Assembly (NCBI GenBank): GCA_023614405.1
Contig: CM042692.1
Location: 121,575,503 to 121,639,502, forward strand
Source: Avena insularis
Taxonomy: Eukaryota; Streptophyta; Magnoliopsida; Poales; Poaceae
Direction of reading: 5' to 3'
DNA: 64,000 nucleotides
Of the stretch, positions 22,601 to 35,707 are shown piece after piece. The notes beneath the pieces are model-generated. The model made no database searches. It was given only the letters and a program-made list of their open reading frames with translations, and had not been told where the DNA came from. Position numbers and translations under genes: made by a program. Within the stretch, counting starts at the first letter, position 1. Each line of letters opens with the position of its first letter.

Positions 22601-24855
22601 ATGTTGTCCTTGAATGACGAGGACGACCAATCGAGCAGCGACAGCCTTCTCTCCGACATCGAGTATTCCTTCCATGATGTGAGTCCCTCTGTATTCTCGG
22701 GCTAGGGTTAGGCAATGGTAAATCTCTCGATCTGAGCTCCATATGTGCATGCAATCGTGTTCAATTCCAGCTTTGCGTTTACCTATAGGTACCACGGACG
22801 ATCTACGACTCCGAATGGGAGGGCCTAGATCTCGATGGAGAAGTGCCATGTGACCATGGGCTAAAACTAAGGAGATATGTTGCATTCGAAGGCAGTAACA
22901 CTGGGAGAAGGTTTTTTGGTTGTACAAATCAGGTTTGTTTACATTATGTGCAACGGTGACATGAAGTAAAATGTATCGTGTATGTTCATAACACTATAGT
23001 GTGTGTGTTTTTAGGTTGGCTCGGTGTGTAAAGCAGTGGAGTGGGTGGATCTTGAGTGGCCAGATGCACTTAAGAAATGTTTGGCACAGTTATGGGAGAT
23101 GTATGAGTTGGAAAGGTCGGGGAGATTTACTGATGTAAGTGATGCAGCTGAAAAAAATACAAGTTGTCGGTACGAAATAAGGAGCTAGAACAAGAAATCG
23201 AGAATTTGCAGTCAGAGCTAACTGATAGAATCAATGGGAGCTTGGTTGTTGGAACTGCAAAGAAGCTTCAGGATAGTTGATGTCTACGCACTTCTATTCT
23301 TGTAGACAGTTGTTGGGCCTCCAAGTGCAGAGGTTTGTAGAATAGCACCAAGTTTTCCCTTAAGTGGATCACCCAAGGTTTACCGAACTCAGGGAGGAAG
23401 TGGTCAAAGGTATCCCTCTCAAGCAACCCTGCAATCGAGATACAAGAAGTCTCTTGTGTCCCCAGCACACCCAATACACTTGTCAGGTGTATAGGTGCAC
23501 TATTTCAGCAAAGAGATAGTGAAATACAAGTGGTATAGATAATTATAAGTGGTAACGGTGATAGAAAATAGCTTGATGGCGTGGAAAATACTAAAGTAAA
23601 ACTGAAATAAAGATAGAAGCAAGCAAACATGTAATAGATCTAATAGCAAACGATGTTTCAGTGCTTAGAAACAAGGCCTAGGGATCATACTTTCACTAGT
23701 GAACACTCTCATATAAATATATTCTTCTTTATGATATTACGCTGAACTACTCTTCGGTTGGACACTCTAATCGATGGTACAGCTATAACAGCACTCCTCA
23801 AAGTTCGTTTTTCCCATCTAGATAACCCCACACTATCACCTTGAGTACTAGATGGTTCCAACAAACACCACAATTTCATAGAGACATCCAACTCCAAATA
23901 TAACTCATAACAAGTATTTCAAATCTCTAGCCTAAGTGCCACCATGGTGTGCACACTGTCAACTTCACAGACATGGGGAGAGCAGAGATCTATTAAAGCA
24001 CTTGAGTAGCAAGGTAGATCTACTTGATTACAAAGCTCATGATCACAATATGATCACGCATAGAGAGAGAGGTGAACACATAGCTACCGGTAGAACCCTT
24101 AGCCTCGAGGAAGAACTACTCCCTCATCATCATGGGAATCAGCAACGGCGATGGAGATGGTGGTGGAGATCGATGGAGATGGCTCCGGGGGCACTTCCCG
24201 TCAATGAGGTGCGGAACAGAGACTTTCTGTCCCCCGAATCTCCCCTTCGGTGGCGACGGCGCTGTGGAACTTTTCGTGGCTGGAGGCTTGACGATTTAGG
24301 GTTTTTGCATCGGGAGGATCTTATAGGCGAAGGGGCAAGGTCGGTGGCGGCCTGAGGGGCCCACACCACCTAGTGGCGTGGCCAGGGCTAGCCCACGCCA
24401 CCACGTGGTGTGGCCAGCCCCTGGCCCCTCTCCGTCTCGTCTTCTGGCTCTGTGAGTCTTCCGGTAAAATATCGACTTTGGCTTTTGTCCGGTCCAATTC
24501 CGAGAATATTCGTTTTCTAGCTTTTCTGGAACCAAAACAGAAAAAACAGGCAATTGGCACTGTTGCATCTTGTTAATAGGTTAGTTCCAGAAAATGTGTA
24601 AAACTACTCCAAAGTGTGGACAAAACATAAGAAAGTAGATATAAAACAAGCATGGAACATCAAAAATTATAGATACATTAGCAACGTATCAATAGTCATA
24701 GGTTGCTGATTCATAATGCCGAAAAGGAGAGGGATCAGCTCAGGGAAGACAAGAAGAAGCTAGAGTACTACATTGCGGATCTGTTGAAGGAACTGAAGAA
24801 GGCGTGCGAGGGTGAACAAGGACATACTACAAAGGATAAAGGAAAATCGAGATGA
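22601..24855 (+). pseudogene. GRF zinc-finger plus coiled-coil protein gene, split by a solo LTR
   Basis: Exons 22601-22678, 22789-22932 and 23015-23277 continuing at 24697-24855; donors GTGAGT and GTTTGT, acceptors tatag and tttag, all phase 0. Exon 2-3 encode a GRF-type zinc finger: CDHGLKLRRYVAFEG, GRRFFGC and a final C before VEWVD, the plant C-x-H-G form that binds single-stranded nucleic acid in known relatives. The rest is a coiled coil (NKELEQEIENLQSEL, DKKKLEYYIADLLKEL) with a basic end KDKGKSR. About 214 residues from the internal ATG; an acidic serine-rich stretch upstream has no in-frame ATG, so the real start is unknown. Two lesions: a 1-base loss in the A-run at about 23145-23152, and a solo LTR between gat-agt and cat. 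There are no other stops. Confidence 0.7.
23278..24691. repeat. Solo LTR with 5-bp target duplication
   Basis: Starts TGATGTCTACGCAC, ends GCAACGTATCA, and is flanked by the exact 5-bp duplication atagt (23273-23277 and 24692-24696). It is 1414 bp with TG...CA ends, no internal polyprotein and no second copy, so it is a single LTR left after recombination. It interrupts exon 3 of the GRF gene. The terminal text is familiar from a repeat common in Triticeae, but I cannot name its family. Confidence 0.8.
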
Positions 24856-25058
24856 ATAATTTATGTTGTGCCAATGCCTGAAACTAGTTAACTATAAGAC
24901 TTGCAGTTGCGCTTTCTTAACTAAGGCAAACTCAATCCTCGAGCAAATTAATTTCAGACGAACACACATATCGTGCATAGAGTTAAGTTCACGCTTACAA
25001 AATCACCACTTCAGAGGATAAACCAGGCAGTTCAGTACTAAATAGACATATGTTGTGT
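24856..25058. other. Short spacer between convergent gene-like units
   Basis: About 200 bp between the stop of the GRF gene (+) and the stop of the coiled-coil gene (-). No gene or clear terminator signal. Confidence 0.5.
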
Positions 25059-26899
25059 TCAAGCGAGCCTGGCCTGGAGCTGCTTGTTTTCCTCCCTAAG
25101 ATTGGCCATCCCCTTTAGTACTTTGTTGTGCACCGGCCGTAGGTTCTAGCACTCCGTCACGGATTAGAGAAGTTGGCCCGTAACCATACGATTTTCCTTC
25201 AAGATCCCTTTCATGATCTCCGTCTGCTTCCTAGCCGAGGTGCAACCTTCGCTGTGAAGCTTCGCCCAGCCGACGTTTAACTCCTTTAGTTTCTGGCACT
25301 TGTTAGAAAGGACCGCGAGTTTAGCATGCAGGTGGTCAAAGGCCAGTTTCTAGGAATTCTGCTTCTCCCTTTGGATTGCTATCTTGTCATTTATCCAGGT
25401 CGCTAGGTCCTGGTCAAGCTTTCGCCTCTTTCCCTGCAACAAAAATACATAGTATGGTTTGTTCAGTTCACCAGGACAAGCTGGTTAGTTTCCATAATTA
25501 ACTGAATCGACTAGTGGCACTGTCATAATTTCAAGGAAGAAGCAATCTAGGACTAATCAACATTTTATGAATCGACTAGTGGCACTGTCATAATTTCAAT
25601 TTCAAAGACAAATAAGGTTTATCTGCAGTTTAGTGTGCTGTGGGTTTTTCCCAATATCACCAAATAGTAGTGGGCTAGTGGCAAACTCATAATGCAGAAA
25701 CCCATGTCCAGATACATAATGGAAGGAGCACATGGTGTCCATTCATGAACATGAACACCAACACATGTCTAGATAGATAAGGAGTTACCCTAGGATTCTT
25801 ATTGCACCCTATAATGGGAAGCAGACTTGGGCATTGCTCTCTGAACCCTAAACATTACAAAAGGAGTGGAGCACGAACTGATATTCGTGTCCCATCTAAC
25901 GGGAATCAGACTTGGGCACTGCTCCAATACGCCTCCAGACAAGCCCTTAGCTCCTTGTTCTCTTTCCGATCACCCTCGAGTATGATGATCCTTCTGCTCA
26001 TGTCCTCCTTCATCTCTTTCACTACATCCAGGAAACGGTTCCTATCATGGTAGGCTCGAATGGTAGCCTTGATTTCCTCGACGCGTCCTCTGAGTGCCTC
26101 GGTGACTTCGTCCTGCAGGAGAGTGCACCTTTCCACGAGATTCTTATTCTCCTACATGAGCTCGTTGATTATCTTGATGGCCTGTTCTTGCATGTTCAAG
26201 TTACGGTCGAGCACTTTCTGCAGCCTTACAACGTCACATGCAAAATCTAGCGAGATCTCCTTCTACACAGATAATTGCTTACGTAGGCTCTCATTAGCTT
26301 GGGTGAGGGAGCATGCAAGCTCATGTTGGTTGTCAATCTTGGCACTGATCGCGGCTACCTTGTCACGGTACTCGGCCTTCGATCGCTGCATCATTCATGT
26401 TAATTGAAATAGGAATTCTATAATTACACTCCAGGTTCCAGGTGAATACTAATATAGATCAAAAAATCCCCGTTGAATCTATTGACCGCGGTGTTAAAAA
26501 TGGACCTAGAGATCTATTCATGACCATGATAAACTAATCCTAAGACCAAGAGATCCAGTCATATTCATGAAAACTAGTACAACTCGCAAAAGAAGAAGAA
26601 AAACCAATGCAGGGCGGACATGATCTAAGAAATCCACATCACAACTCGGAGAAGTAACAGTGTGGAGATTTGCTACCTCGCTGAGACATGGAACGGGGCC
26701 GAACGGGTCCTGCAACGCCTCCGTCATGGTGGATTCTGGCTCCACGATCGGCCTATAATACGTAGAAGAGGAAGAGGAAGAAGAAGAAGAAAAACAAAAG
26801 AAGCTGAATAAGATCATGATGGAGAGGGAGATGGAGAAGAAGTAGAACAAGAAGACCGTACCGGGAGGAGCCCTCGCCTGCTAGAACATTCGGTGCCAT
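25059..26899 (-). pseudogene. Four-exon coiled-coil protein gene, inactivated by stops
   Basis: Exons on the minus strand: 26899-26862 (ATG, MAPNVLAGEGSS), 26752-26677, 26385-25912 and 25433-25059. Acceptors tattatag, atgcag and ttgcag and donors GTACGG, GTAGCA and GTCTGA (weak) keep the reading frame: codon CG|G joins exon 1 to 2, and exons 3 and 4 are 474 and 375 nt. The first 35 residues (VEPESTMTEALQDPFGPVP) are acidic-hydrophobic. The remainder, about 280 residues, is long coiled coil (ERCTLLQDEVTEALRGR, EMKEDMSRRIIILEGDRK, NKVLKGMANLREENKQL). There are two in-frame TAGs in exon 3, and TAG, TAA and TAG in exon 4; four of the five sit where CAG is likely. Function unknown. It converges on the GRF gene, whose tail is also coiled coil. 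Confidence 0.6.
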
Positions 26900-27032
26900 T
26901 GTCGGGGGATATTGGGCCTCGATGAGAGGGGGCTTGAGCGGCTGGTAGAGCAAGAACTGCCTCGCGGCGATTTCTCTCCCTTTTCTCCACGAGGATCGTC
27001 GACCGACCTCTCCCCCTCCTTAGGGGAGCCAT

Positions 27033-27506
27033 GGCTTGCAGGCTGAGGGTGGTGGCGGCAGAAGGAAGAAGATAGTGATTAGTGTGTGAGAAGAATCAAA
27101 GAGTACATGTCGGGGTCCAGTAGTACCACTAATATTATACAAGACCACCGTGTATGGTCTACCTTCTCAAAGAAGCTAGGGCGGCAGGGGTAGGGAATCG
27201 ATGGGACTTGTCTTTATTGCGATGGACAGTTCAGTGGTCTTCGGTGCTGCCCAAAATCCAGTATATAATAAGAGGAGTGCGAGCCGGGTGGTCATCACGG
27301 GCATCGGCGCACACGTCCCGCGTGCGTGTGTCACATGTTGATGGGGCAATGACGCGCGCAACAGCTGCACGATCATGTCGGCACGTCGAACTCCATCGAA
27401 CTCCACGTCGACAGGCACGCACGGGATATTTACGAGTCTAGAATATGTTGTGCCACTTTTGTTGTGATCAAATTATGTTCAGTACGCGAGATATTACTTC
27501 TTTCTT
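27033..27506 (-). promoter_or_regulatory. Probable promoter region of the minus-strand coiled-coil gene
   Basis: No protein-coding sense. A TATA-like ATTATATA on the minus strand (complement of 27262-27269) lies about 365 bp upstream of the ATG at 26899, in a GC-rich block with many cgcg and cgtg words. This fits a plant promoter and leader, but rests on position and the TATA word alone. Confidence 0.35.
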
Positions 27507-27745
27507 GAAATGTGTATTCTTTCATTAACCACATCTAGAGTCATTTCATGTCTATTCTTTTCACGGACCACATATGGATCCACTACAGTTCATTGCATGT
27601 ATGTTCTCTTCACAAACCACATATGGATCCACCAGAGTTCATTGCATGTGTGTTCTTTTCACAATCCACCTATGGATCCACCAGTGTCATTGCATGTGTG
27701 TTCTTCTAATTAACCACATCTAGAGTCACTAGATGTGTATTCTTT

Positions 27746-29775
27746 TCACAAACCGCATATGGATCCACCAGTGTCATTGAAATGTCTGTTCTTTTCAGAG
27801 ACCACATCTGGAGTCATTTCATGACTATTCTTTTCACAAACAAAATATGTATCCACCAGTGTTATTGCATGTGTGTTCTCTTCATAGACCACATATGGAT
27901 CCACCAGTGTCATTGCATGTGTGTTCTTTTTACTAACAATAACTAGAGTCATTGCATGTGTGTTATTTTCATTAACCACATATGGATCCACTAGTGTCAT
28001 TGCATGTGTGTTCCACCAGAGTTCATTGCATATGTAGAGTCATTGCATATGGTTCCACCAGAGTTCATTGCATGTGTGTTCTTTTCACAATCCATCTACG
28101 GATCCACCAATGTCATTGCATGTGTGTTCTTCTCATTAACCACATCTAGAGTCATTGCATGTGTGTTCTTTTCACAAACCACATATGGAACCACCATTTT
28201 CATTGAAATGTGTATTCTTTCATTAACCACATCTGGAGTCATTTCATGACTATTCTTTTCACAGACCACATATGGATCCACCAGTGGCATTGCATCTGTG
28301 TTCTCTTCAGAGACCACACATGGATCCACCAGTTTCACTACATATGGTTCCACCAGAGTTCATTGCATGTGTGTTCTTTTCACAATCCACCTATGGATCC
28401 ACTAGTGTCATTGCATGTGTGTTCTTCTCATTAACCACAGCTAGAGTCATTGCATGTGTGTTCTTTTCACAAAGCACATATGGAACCACCAGTGTCATTG
28501 GAATGTGTATTCTTTTCAGAGACCACATCTGGAGTCATTTCATGACTATTCTTTTCAGACCACATATGTATCCACCAGTGTCATTGCATGTGTGTTCTCT
28601 TCACAGACCACACATGGATCCAGCAGTGTCATTGCATGTGGTTCCACCAGAGTTCATTGCATGTGTGTTCTTTTCACAATCCATTTATGGATCCAAAAGT
28701 GTCAATGCATGTGTGTTCTTCTCATTCACCACAGCTAAAGTCATTGTATGTGTGTTCTTTTCACAAAACACATATGGAACCACCAGTGTCATTGGAATGT
28801 GTATTCTTTTCAGAGACCACATCTGGAGTCATTTCATGACTATTCTTTTCACATACTACATATGTATCCACCATTGTCATTGCATGTGTGTTCTCTTCAT
28901 AGACCACATATGGATCCACCAGTGTCATTGCATGTGTGTTCTTTTTACTAACAACAACTAGAGTCATTGCATGTGTGTTATTTTCATTAACCACATATGG
29001 ATCCACCAGTGTCATTGCATGTGTGTCCACCAGAGTTCATTGCATATCTAGAGTCATTGCATATGGTTCCACCAGAGTTCATTGCATGTGTGTTCTTTTC
29101 ACAATCCATCTACGGATCCACCAATGTCATTGCATGTGTGTTCTTCTCATTAAACCACATCTAGAGTCATTGCATGTGAAATCTTTTCACAAACCACATA
29201 TGGAACCACAATTGTCATTGAAATGTGTATTCTTTCATTAACCACATCTGGAGTCATTCCATGACTATTCTTTTCACAGACCACATATGGATCCACCAGT
29301 GTCATTGCATGTGTGTTCTCTTTAGAGAGCACACATGGATCCACCAGTGTCACTACATATGGTTCCACCAGAGTTCATTGCATGTGTGTTCTTTTCACAA
29401 TCCACCTATGGATCCACTAGTGTCATTGCATGTGTGTTCTTCTCATTAACCACATCTAGAGTCATTGCATGTGTGTTCTTTTCACAAAGCACATATGGAA
29501 CCACCAGTGTCATTGGAATGTGTATTCTTTTCAGAGACCACATCTGGAGTCATTTCATGACTATTCTTTTCAGACCACATATGTATCCACCAGTGTCATT
29601 GCATGTGTGTTCTCTTCACAGACCACACATGGATCCAGCAGTGTCATTGCATGTGGTTCCACCAGAGTTCATTGCATGTGTGTTCTTTTCACAATCCATT
29701 TATGGATCCAAAAGTGTCAATGCATGTGTGTTCTTCTCATTCACCACAGCTAAAGTCATTGTATGTGTGTTCTTA
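27746..29775. repeat. 1015-bp tandem duplication inside the satellite
   Basis: Blocks of many monomers repeat at an offset of 1015 bp: 27746-28000 with 28761-29030, 28210-28434 with 29225-29449, and 28454-28738 with 29469-29753, the last coding the same 94-residue text in one frame. It shows a higher-order unit of about 23 monomers duplicated recently. Confidence 0.8.
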
Positions 29776-30170
29776 TCACAAACCACATATGGAACCATCA
29801 GTGTCATTGGAATGTGTATTCTTTTCAGAGACCACATCTGGAGTCATTTCATGACTATTCTTTTCACAGACCATATATGGATCCACCAGTGGCATTGCAT
29901 GTGTGTTCTCTTCACAGACCACATATGGATCCACCAGTGTCATTGCATGTGTGTTTTTTTACTAACAACAACTAGAGTCATTACATGTGTGTTATTTTCA
30001 TTAAGCACATATGGATCCATCAGTGTCATTGCACGTGTGTTCTTTTTATTAACAACAACTAGAGTCATTGCATGTGTGTTATTTTCACAAACCATATATG
30101 GATCCACAGTGTCATTGCATGTGTGTTCTTCTCAGAGACCAAATCTGGAGTCACTGGATGTGTGTTCTTT

Positions 30171-33100
30171 TCACAAACCACATATGGATCCACCAGTGTC
30201 ATTGAAATGTGTGTTATTTTCACATACCACATCTAGAGTCATTTCATGACTATTCTTTTCACAGGCCACATATGGATCCACCAGTGTCATTGCATGTGTG
30301 TTCTTTTCACAATCCACATATGGATCCACCAGTGTCATTGCAATGTGTGTTATTTTCATTAACCACAGCTAGAGTCATTGGGTGTGTGTTATTTTCAGTA
30401 ACCACATATGGATCCACCATTGTTATTCCATGTGTGTTCTTCTCATTAACCACAGTTAGAGTCACTGGATGTGTGTTCTTTTCACAAACCACATATGGAT
30501 CCACCATTGTCATTGAAATGTGTGTTCTTTTCAGAGACCACACATGGATCCACTAGTGACATTGCATATGGTTCCACCAGATTCATTACATGTGTGTTCT
30601 TTTTACAATCCACCTATGGATCCACTAGTGTCATTGCATGTATGTTCTTCTCATTAACCATAACTAGAGGCATTGCATGTGTGTTCTTTTCACAAACCAC
30701 ATATGGAACCACCATTGTCATTGAAATGTGTATTCTTTCATTAACCACATCTAGAGTCATTTCATGACTATTCTTTTCACAGACCAGATATGAATCCAAC
30801 AGTGTCATTGCATGTGTGTTCTCTTCGGAGACCACACATGGATCCATATGGTTGCACCAGAGCTCATTGCATGTGTGTTCTTTTCACAATCCACCTATGG
30901 TTCCACCAGTGTCATTGCATGTGTGTTATTCGCATTAACCACAGCTAGATTCATTGCATGTGTGTTCTTTTCACAAACCACATATGGAACCACCATTGTC
31001 ATTGAAATGCGTATTCTTTCACTAACCACATCTGGATTCATTTCATGACTATTCTTTTCACAGACCACATATGGATCCATCAGTGTCATTGCATGTGTGT
31101 TCTCTTCACAGACCACACATGGATCCACCAGTGTCATTGCATGTGGTTCCACTAGAGTTCATTGCATGTGTGTTCTTTTCACAATCCACCTATGGATCCA
31201 GCAGTGTCACTACAAGTGTGTTCTTCTCATTAACCACATCTAGAGTCATTGCATGTGTGTTCTTTTCACAAAGCACATATGGAACCACTATTATCATTGA
31301 AATGTGTATTCTTTCATTAACCACATTTGGATTCATTTCATGACTATTATTTTCGTAGACCATATATGTATCCACCAGTGTTATGGCATGTGTGTTCTCT
31401 TCACAGACCACATATGGATCCACCAGTGTCATTGCATGTGTGTTCTTTTTACTAACAACAACTAGAGTCATTGCATGTGTGTTATTTTCATTAACCACAT
31501 ATGGATCCACCAGTGTCATTGCATGTGTGTTATTCTCATTCACCATAGCTAGCCACTGGATGTGTGTTCTTTTCAGAGACCACATATGGATCCACCAGTG
31601 TCATTGAAATGTGTGTTCTTTTTAGGGACCACACATGGATCCACCAGTGTCATTGCATATGGATCCACCAGAGTTCATTGCATGTGTGTTCTTTTCACAA
31701 TCCACCTATGGATCCACCAGTGTCATTGCATGTGTGTTCTTCTCATTAACCACATCTAGAGTCATTGCATGAGTGTTCTTTTCACAAACCACAGACGGAA
31801 CCACCATTATCATTGAAATGTGTATTCTTTCATTAACCACATCTGGAGTCATTTCATGTCTATTCTTTTCACATACCACATAAGGATCCACTAGTGTCAT
31901 TGCATGTGTGTTCTCTTCATAGACCACATGTGGATCCACCAGTGTCATTGCATGTGTGTTCTTTCTATTAAAAACAACTAGAGTCATTGCATGTGCCTTA
32001 TTTTCATTAACCACATATGGATCCACTAGTGTCATTGCATGTGTGTTCTTCTCAGAGACCACATCTGGAGTCACTGGATGTGTGTTCTTTTCACAAACCA
32101 CATATGGATCTACCAATGTCATTGAAATGTGTGTTCTTTTTAGAGACCACATCTGGAGACATTTCATGACTATTCTTTTCACAGATCACATATGGATCCA
32201 CCAGTGTCATTGCATGTGTATTCTTTTCAGAGACCACATATGGATCCACTAGTGTCATTGGATGTGTGTTCTTCTCATTAACAACAACTAGAGTCATTGC
32301 ATGTGTGTTATTTTCATTAACCACATCTAAAGTCATTGCATATGGTTCCACTAGAGTTCATTGCATGTGTGTTCTTTTCACAATCTATCTATGGATCCAC
32401 AAATATCATTGCATGTGTGTTCTTCTCATTAACCACATCTAGAGTCATTGCACGTGTGTTATTTTCACAAACCACATATGGAACCATCATTGTCATTGAA
32501 ATGTGTATTCTTTCATTAACCACATCTGGAGTCATTTCATGACTATTCTTTTCACAGACCACATATGGATCCACCGGTGTCATTGCATCTGTGTTTTCTT
32601 TAGAGACCACACATGGATCCACCAGTGTCATTGCATATGGATCCACCAGAGTTCATTGCATGTGTGATCTTTTCACAATCCACCTATGGATCCACTAGTG
32701 TCATTGCAGTTGTGTTCTTCTCATTAACCACAGCTAGAGTCATTGCATGTGTGTTCTTTTCACAATCCACCTATGGATCTACCAGTGTCATTGCATGTGT
32801 GTTCTTCTCATTAACCACAGCTAGAGTCATTGCATGTGTGTTCTTTTCACAAACCACATATGGAACCACCATTGGCATTGAAATGTGTATTCTTTCACAA
32901 ACCACATCTGGAGTCATTTCATGTCTATTCTTATCACAGATCACATATGGATCCACCAGTGTCATTCCATGTGTGTTCTCTTGACAGACCACATATGGAT
33001 CCACCAATGTCATTGCCTATGTGTTCTTTTTATTAACAACAACTAGAGTCATTGCATGTGTGTTATTTTCACAAACCATATATGGATCCACAGTGTCATT

Positions 33101-35707
33101 GCATGTGTGTTCTTCTCAGAGATCACATCTGGAGTCACTGGATGTGTGTTCTTTTCACAAACCACATATGGATCCACCAGTCTCATTGAAATGTGTGTTA
33201 TTTTCACAGACCACATATGGATCCATCAGTGTCATTGCCTGTGTGTTCTTCTCAGAGACCACATCTGGAGTCACTGGATGTGTGTTCTTTTCACAAACCA
33301 CATATGGATCCACCAGTGTCATTGAAATGTGTGTTATTTTCACATACCACATCTAGAGTCATTTCATGACTATTCTTTTCACAGGCCACATATGGATCCA
33401 CCAGTGTCATTGCATGTGTGTTCTTTTCATAATCCACATATGGATCCACCAGTGTCATTGCAATGTGTGTTATTTTCATTAACCACAGCTAGAGTCATTG
33501 GATGTGTGTTATTTTTAGTAACCACATATGGATCCACTAGTGTCATTGCATGTGTGTTCTTCTCATTAACCACAGCTAGAGTCACTGGATGTGTGTTCTT
33601 TTCACAAACCACATATGGATCCTCCATTGTCATTGAAATGTGTGTTCTTTTCAGAGACCACACATGGATCCACCAGTGACATTGCATATGGTTCCACCAG
33701 AGTTCATTATATGTCTGTTCTTTTTACAATCCACCTATGGATCCACCAGTGTCATTGCATGTGTGTTCTTCTCATTAACCACAACTAGAGTCATTGCATG
33801 TGTGTTCTTTTCAGAAACCACATATGGAACCACCATTGTCATTGAAATGTGTATTCTTTCATTAACCACATGTAGAGTCATTTCATGACTATTCTTTTCA
33901 TAGACCGCATATGGATCCACCAGTGTCATTGCATGTGTGTTCTCTTCAGAGACCACACATGGATCCAGCAGTGTCATTGCATGTGTGTTCTTTTTATTAA
34001 CCACATCTAGAGTCATTGCATGTGTGTTCTTTTCACAAACCACATATGGAACCACTAGTGTCATTGGAATGTGTATTCTTTTCAGAGACCACATCTGCAG
34101 TCATTCATGACTATTATTTTCACAGACCACATATGTATCCACCAGTGTCATTGCATGTGTGTTCTCTTCACAAACCACATATGGATCCACCAGTTTCATT
34201 GCATGTGTGTTCTTTTTACTAACAACAACTAGAGTCATTGCAAGTGTGTTATTTTCATTAACCACATATGGATCCACCAGTGTCATTGCATGTGTGTTCT
34301 TCTCATTAACCACAGCTAGACAGTGGATGTGTGTTTTTTCAGAGACCACATATGGATCCACCAGTGTCATTGAAATGTGTGTTCTTTTCAGAGACCACAC
34401 ATGGATCCACCAGTGTCATTGCATATGGATCCACCAGAGTTCATTGCATGTGTGTTCTTTTCATAATCCACCTATGGATCCACCAGTGTCATTGCATGTG
34501 TGTTCTTCTCATTAACCACATCTAGAGTCATTGCATGTGTGTTGTTTTCACAAACCACATATGGAACCACCATTATCATTGAAATGTGTATTCTTTCATT
34601 AACCACATCTAGAGTCATTTCATGTCTATTCTTTTCACAGAACACATAAGGATCCACCAGTGTCATTGCATGTGTGTTCTCTTTATAGACCACATATGGA
34701 TCCACCAGTGTCATTGTATGTGTGTTCTTTTTATTAACAACAACTAGAGTCATTGCATGTGCATTATTTTCGTTAACCACATATGGATCTACTAGTGTCA
34801 TTGCATGTGTTTTCTTCTCAAAGACCACATCTGGAGTCACTGGATGTGTGTTCTTTTCACAAACCACATATGGATCCACCAGTGTCATTGAAATGTGTGT
34901 TCTTTTCAGATACCACATTTGGAGACATTTCATGACTATTCTTTTCACAGATCACATACGGATCCACCAGTGTCATTGCATGTGTATTCTTTTCAGAGAC
35001 CACATATGGATCCACCAGTGTCATTGCATGTGTGTTCTTCTCATTAACAACAACTAGAGTCATTGCATGTGTGTTATTTTCATTAACCACATCTAGAGTC
35101 ATTGCATATGGTTCCACTAGAGTTCATTGCATGTGTGTTATTTTCACAATCCATCTATGGATCCACCAATGTCATTACATGTGTGTTCTTATCATTAACC
35201 ACATCTAGAGTCATTGCATGTGTGTTATTTTCACAAACCACATATGGAACCACCATTGTCGTTGAAATGTGTATTCTTTCATTAACCACATCTGGAGTCA
35301 TTTCATAAATATTCTTTTCACAGACCACATATCGATCCACTGGTGTCATTGCATGTGTGTTCTCTTCAGAGACCACACATGGATCCACCAGTGTCATTGC
35401 ATATGGATCCATCAGAGTTCATTGCATGTGTGATCTTTTTACAATCCACCTATGGATCCACTAGTGTCATTGCATGTGTGTTCTTCTCATTAACCACAGC
35501 CAGATTCATTCCATGTGTGTTCTTTTCACAAACCACATATGGAACCACCATTGTCATTGAAATGTGTATTCTTTCACTAACCACGTCTGGAGTCATTTCA
35601 TGACTATTCTTTTCATAGACCACATATGGATCTACCAGTGTCATTGCATGTGTGTTCTCTTCAGAGACCACACATGGATCCACCAGTGTCATTGCATGTG
35701 GTTCCAC
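30171..35707. repeat. About 2.8-3.1-kb duplication inside the satellite
   Basis: Blocks at 30171-30556 recur at 33291-33679 (offset 3120), and blocks at 31706-32646 recur at 34472-35412 (offset 2766). The change of offset means about 354 bp were gained or lost in one copy. Confidence 0.7.

Noticed and set aside
24296..24576. Open frames inside 24.1-24.6 kb as small genes
   Set aside because: They lie within the solo LTR and overlap each other on both strands; GC-rich LTR sequence gives chance open frames.
20163..27506. A single Mutator-like element covering the gene island
   Set aside because: Suggestive start sequence, but no inverted copy at the other end, no target duplication and no transposase motif could be found by eye.
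29335..30249. 304-codon open frame (+) in the satellite as a gene
   Set aside because: It is a by-product of units whose lengths are multiples of three. Two other plus frames and a minus frame are equally open, there is no promoter, and the text is a simple repeat.
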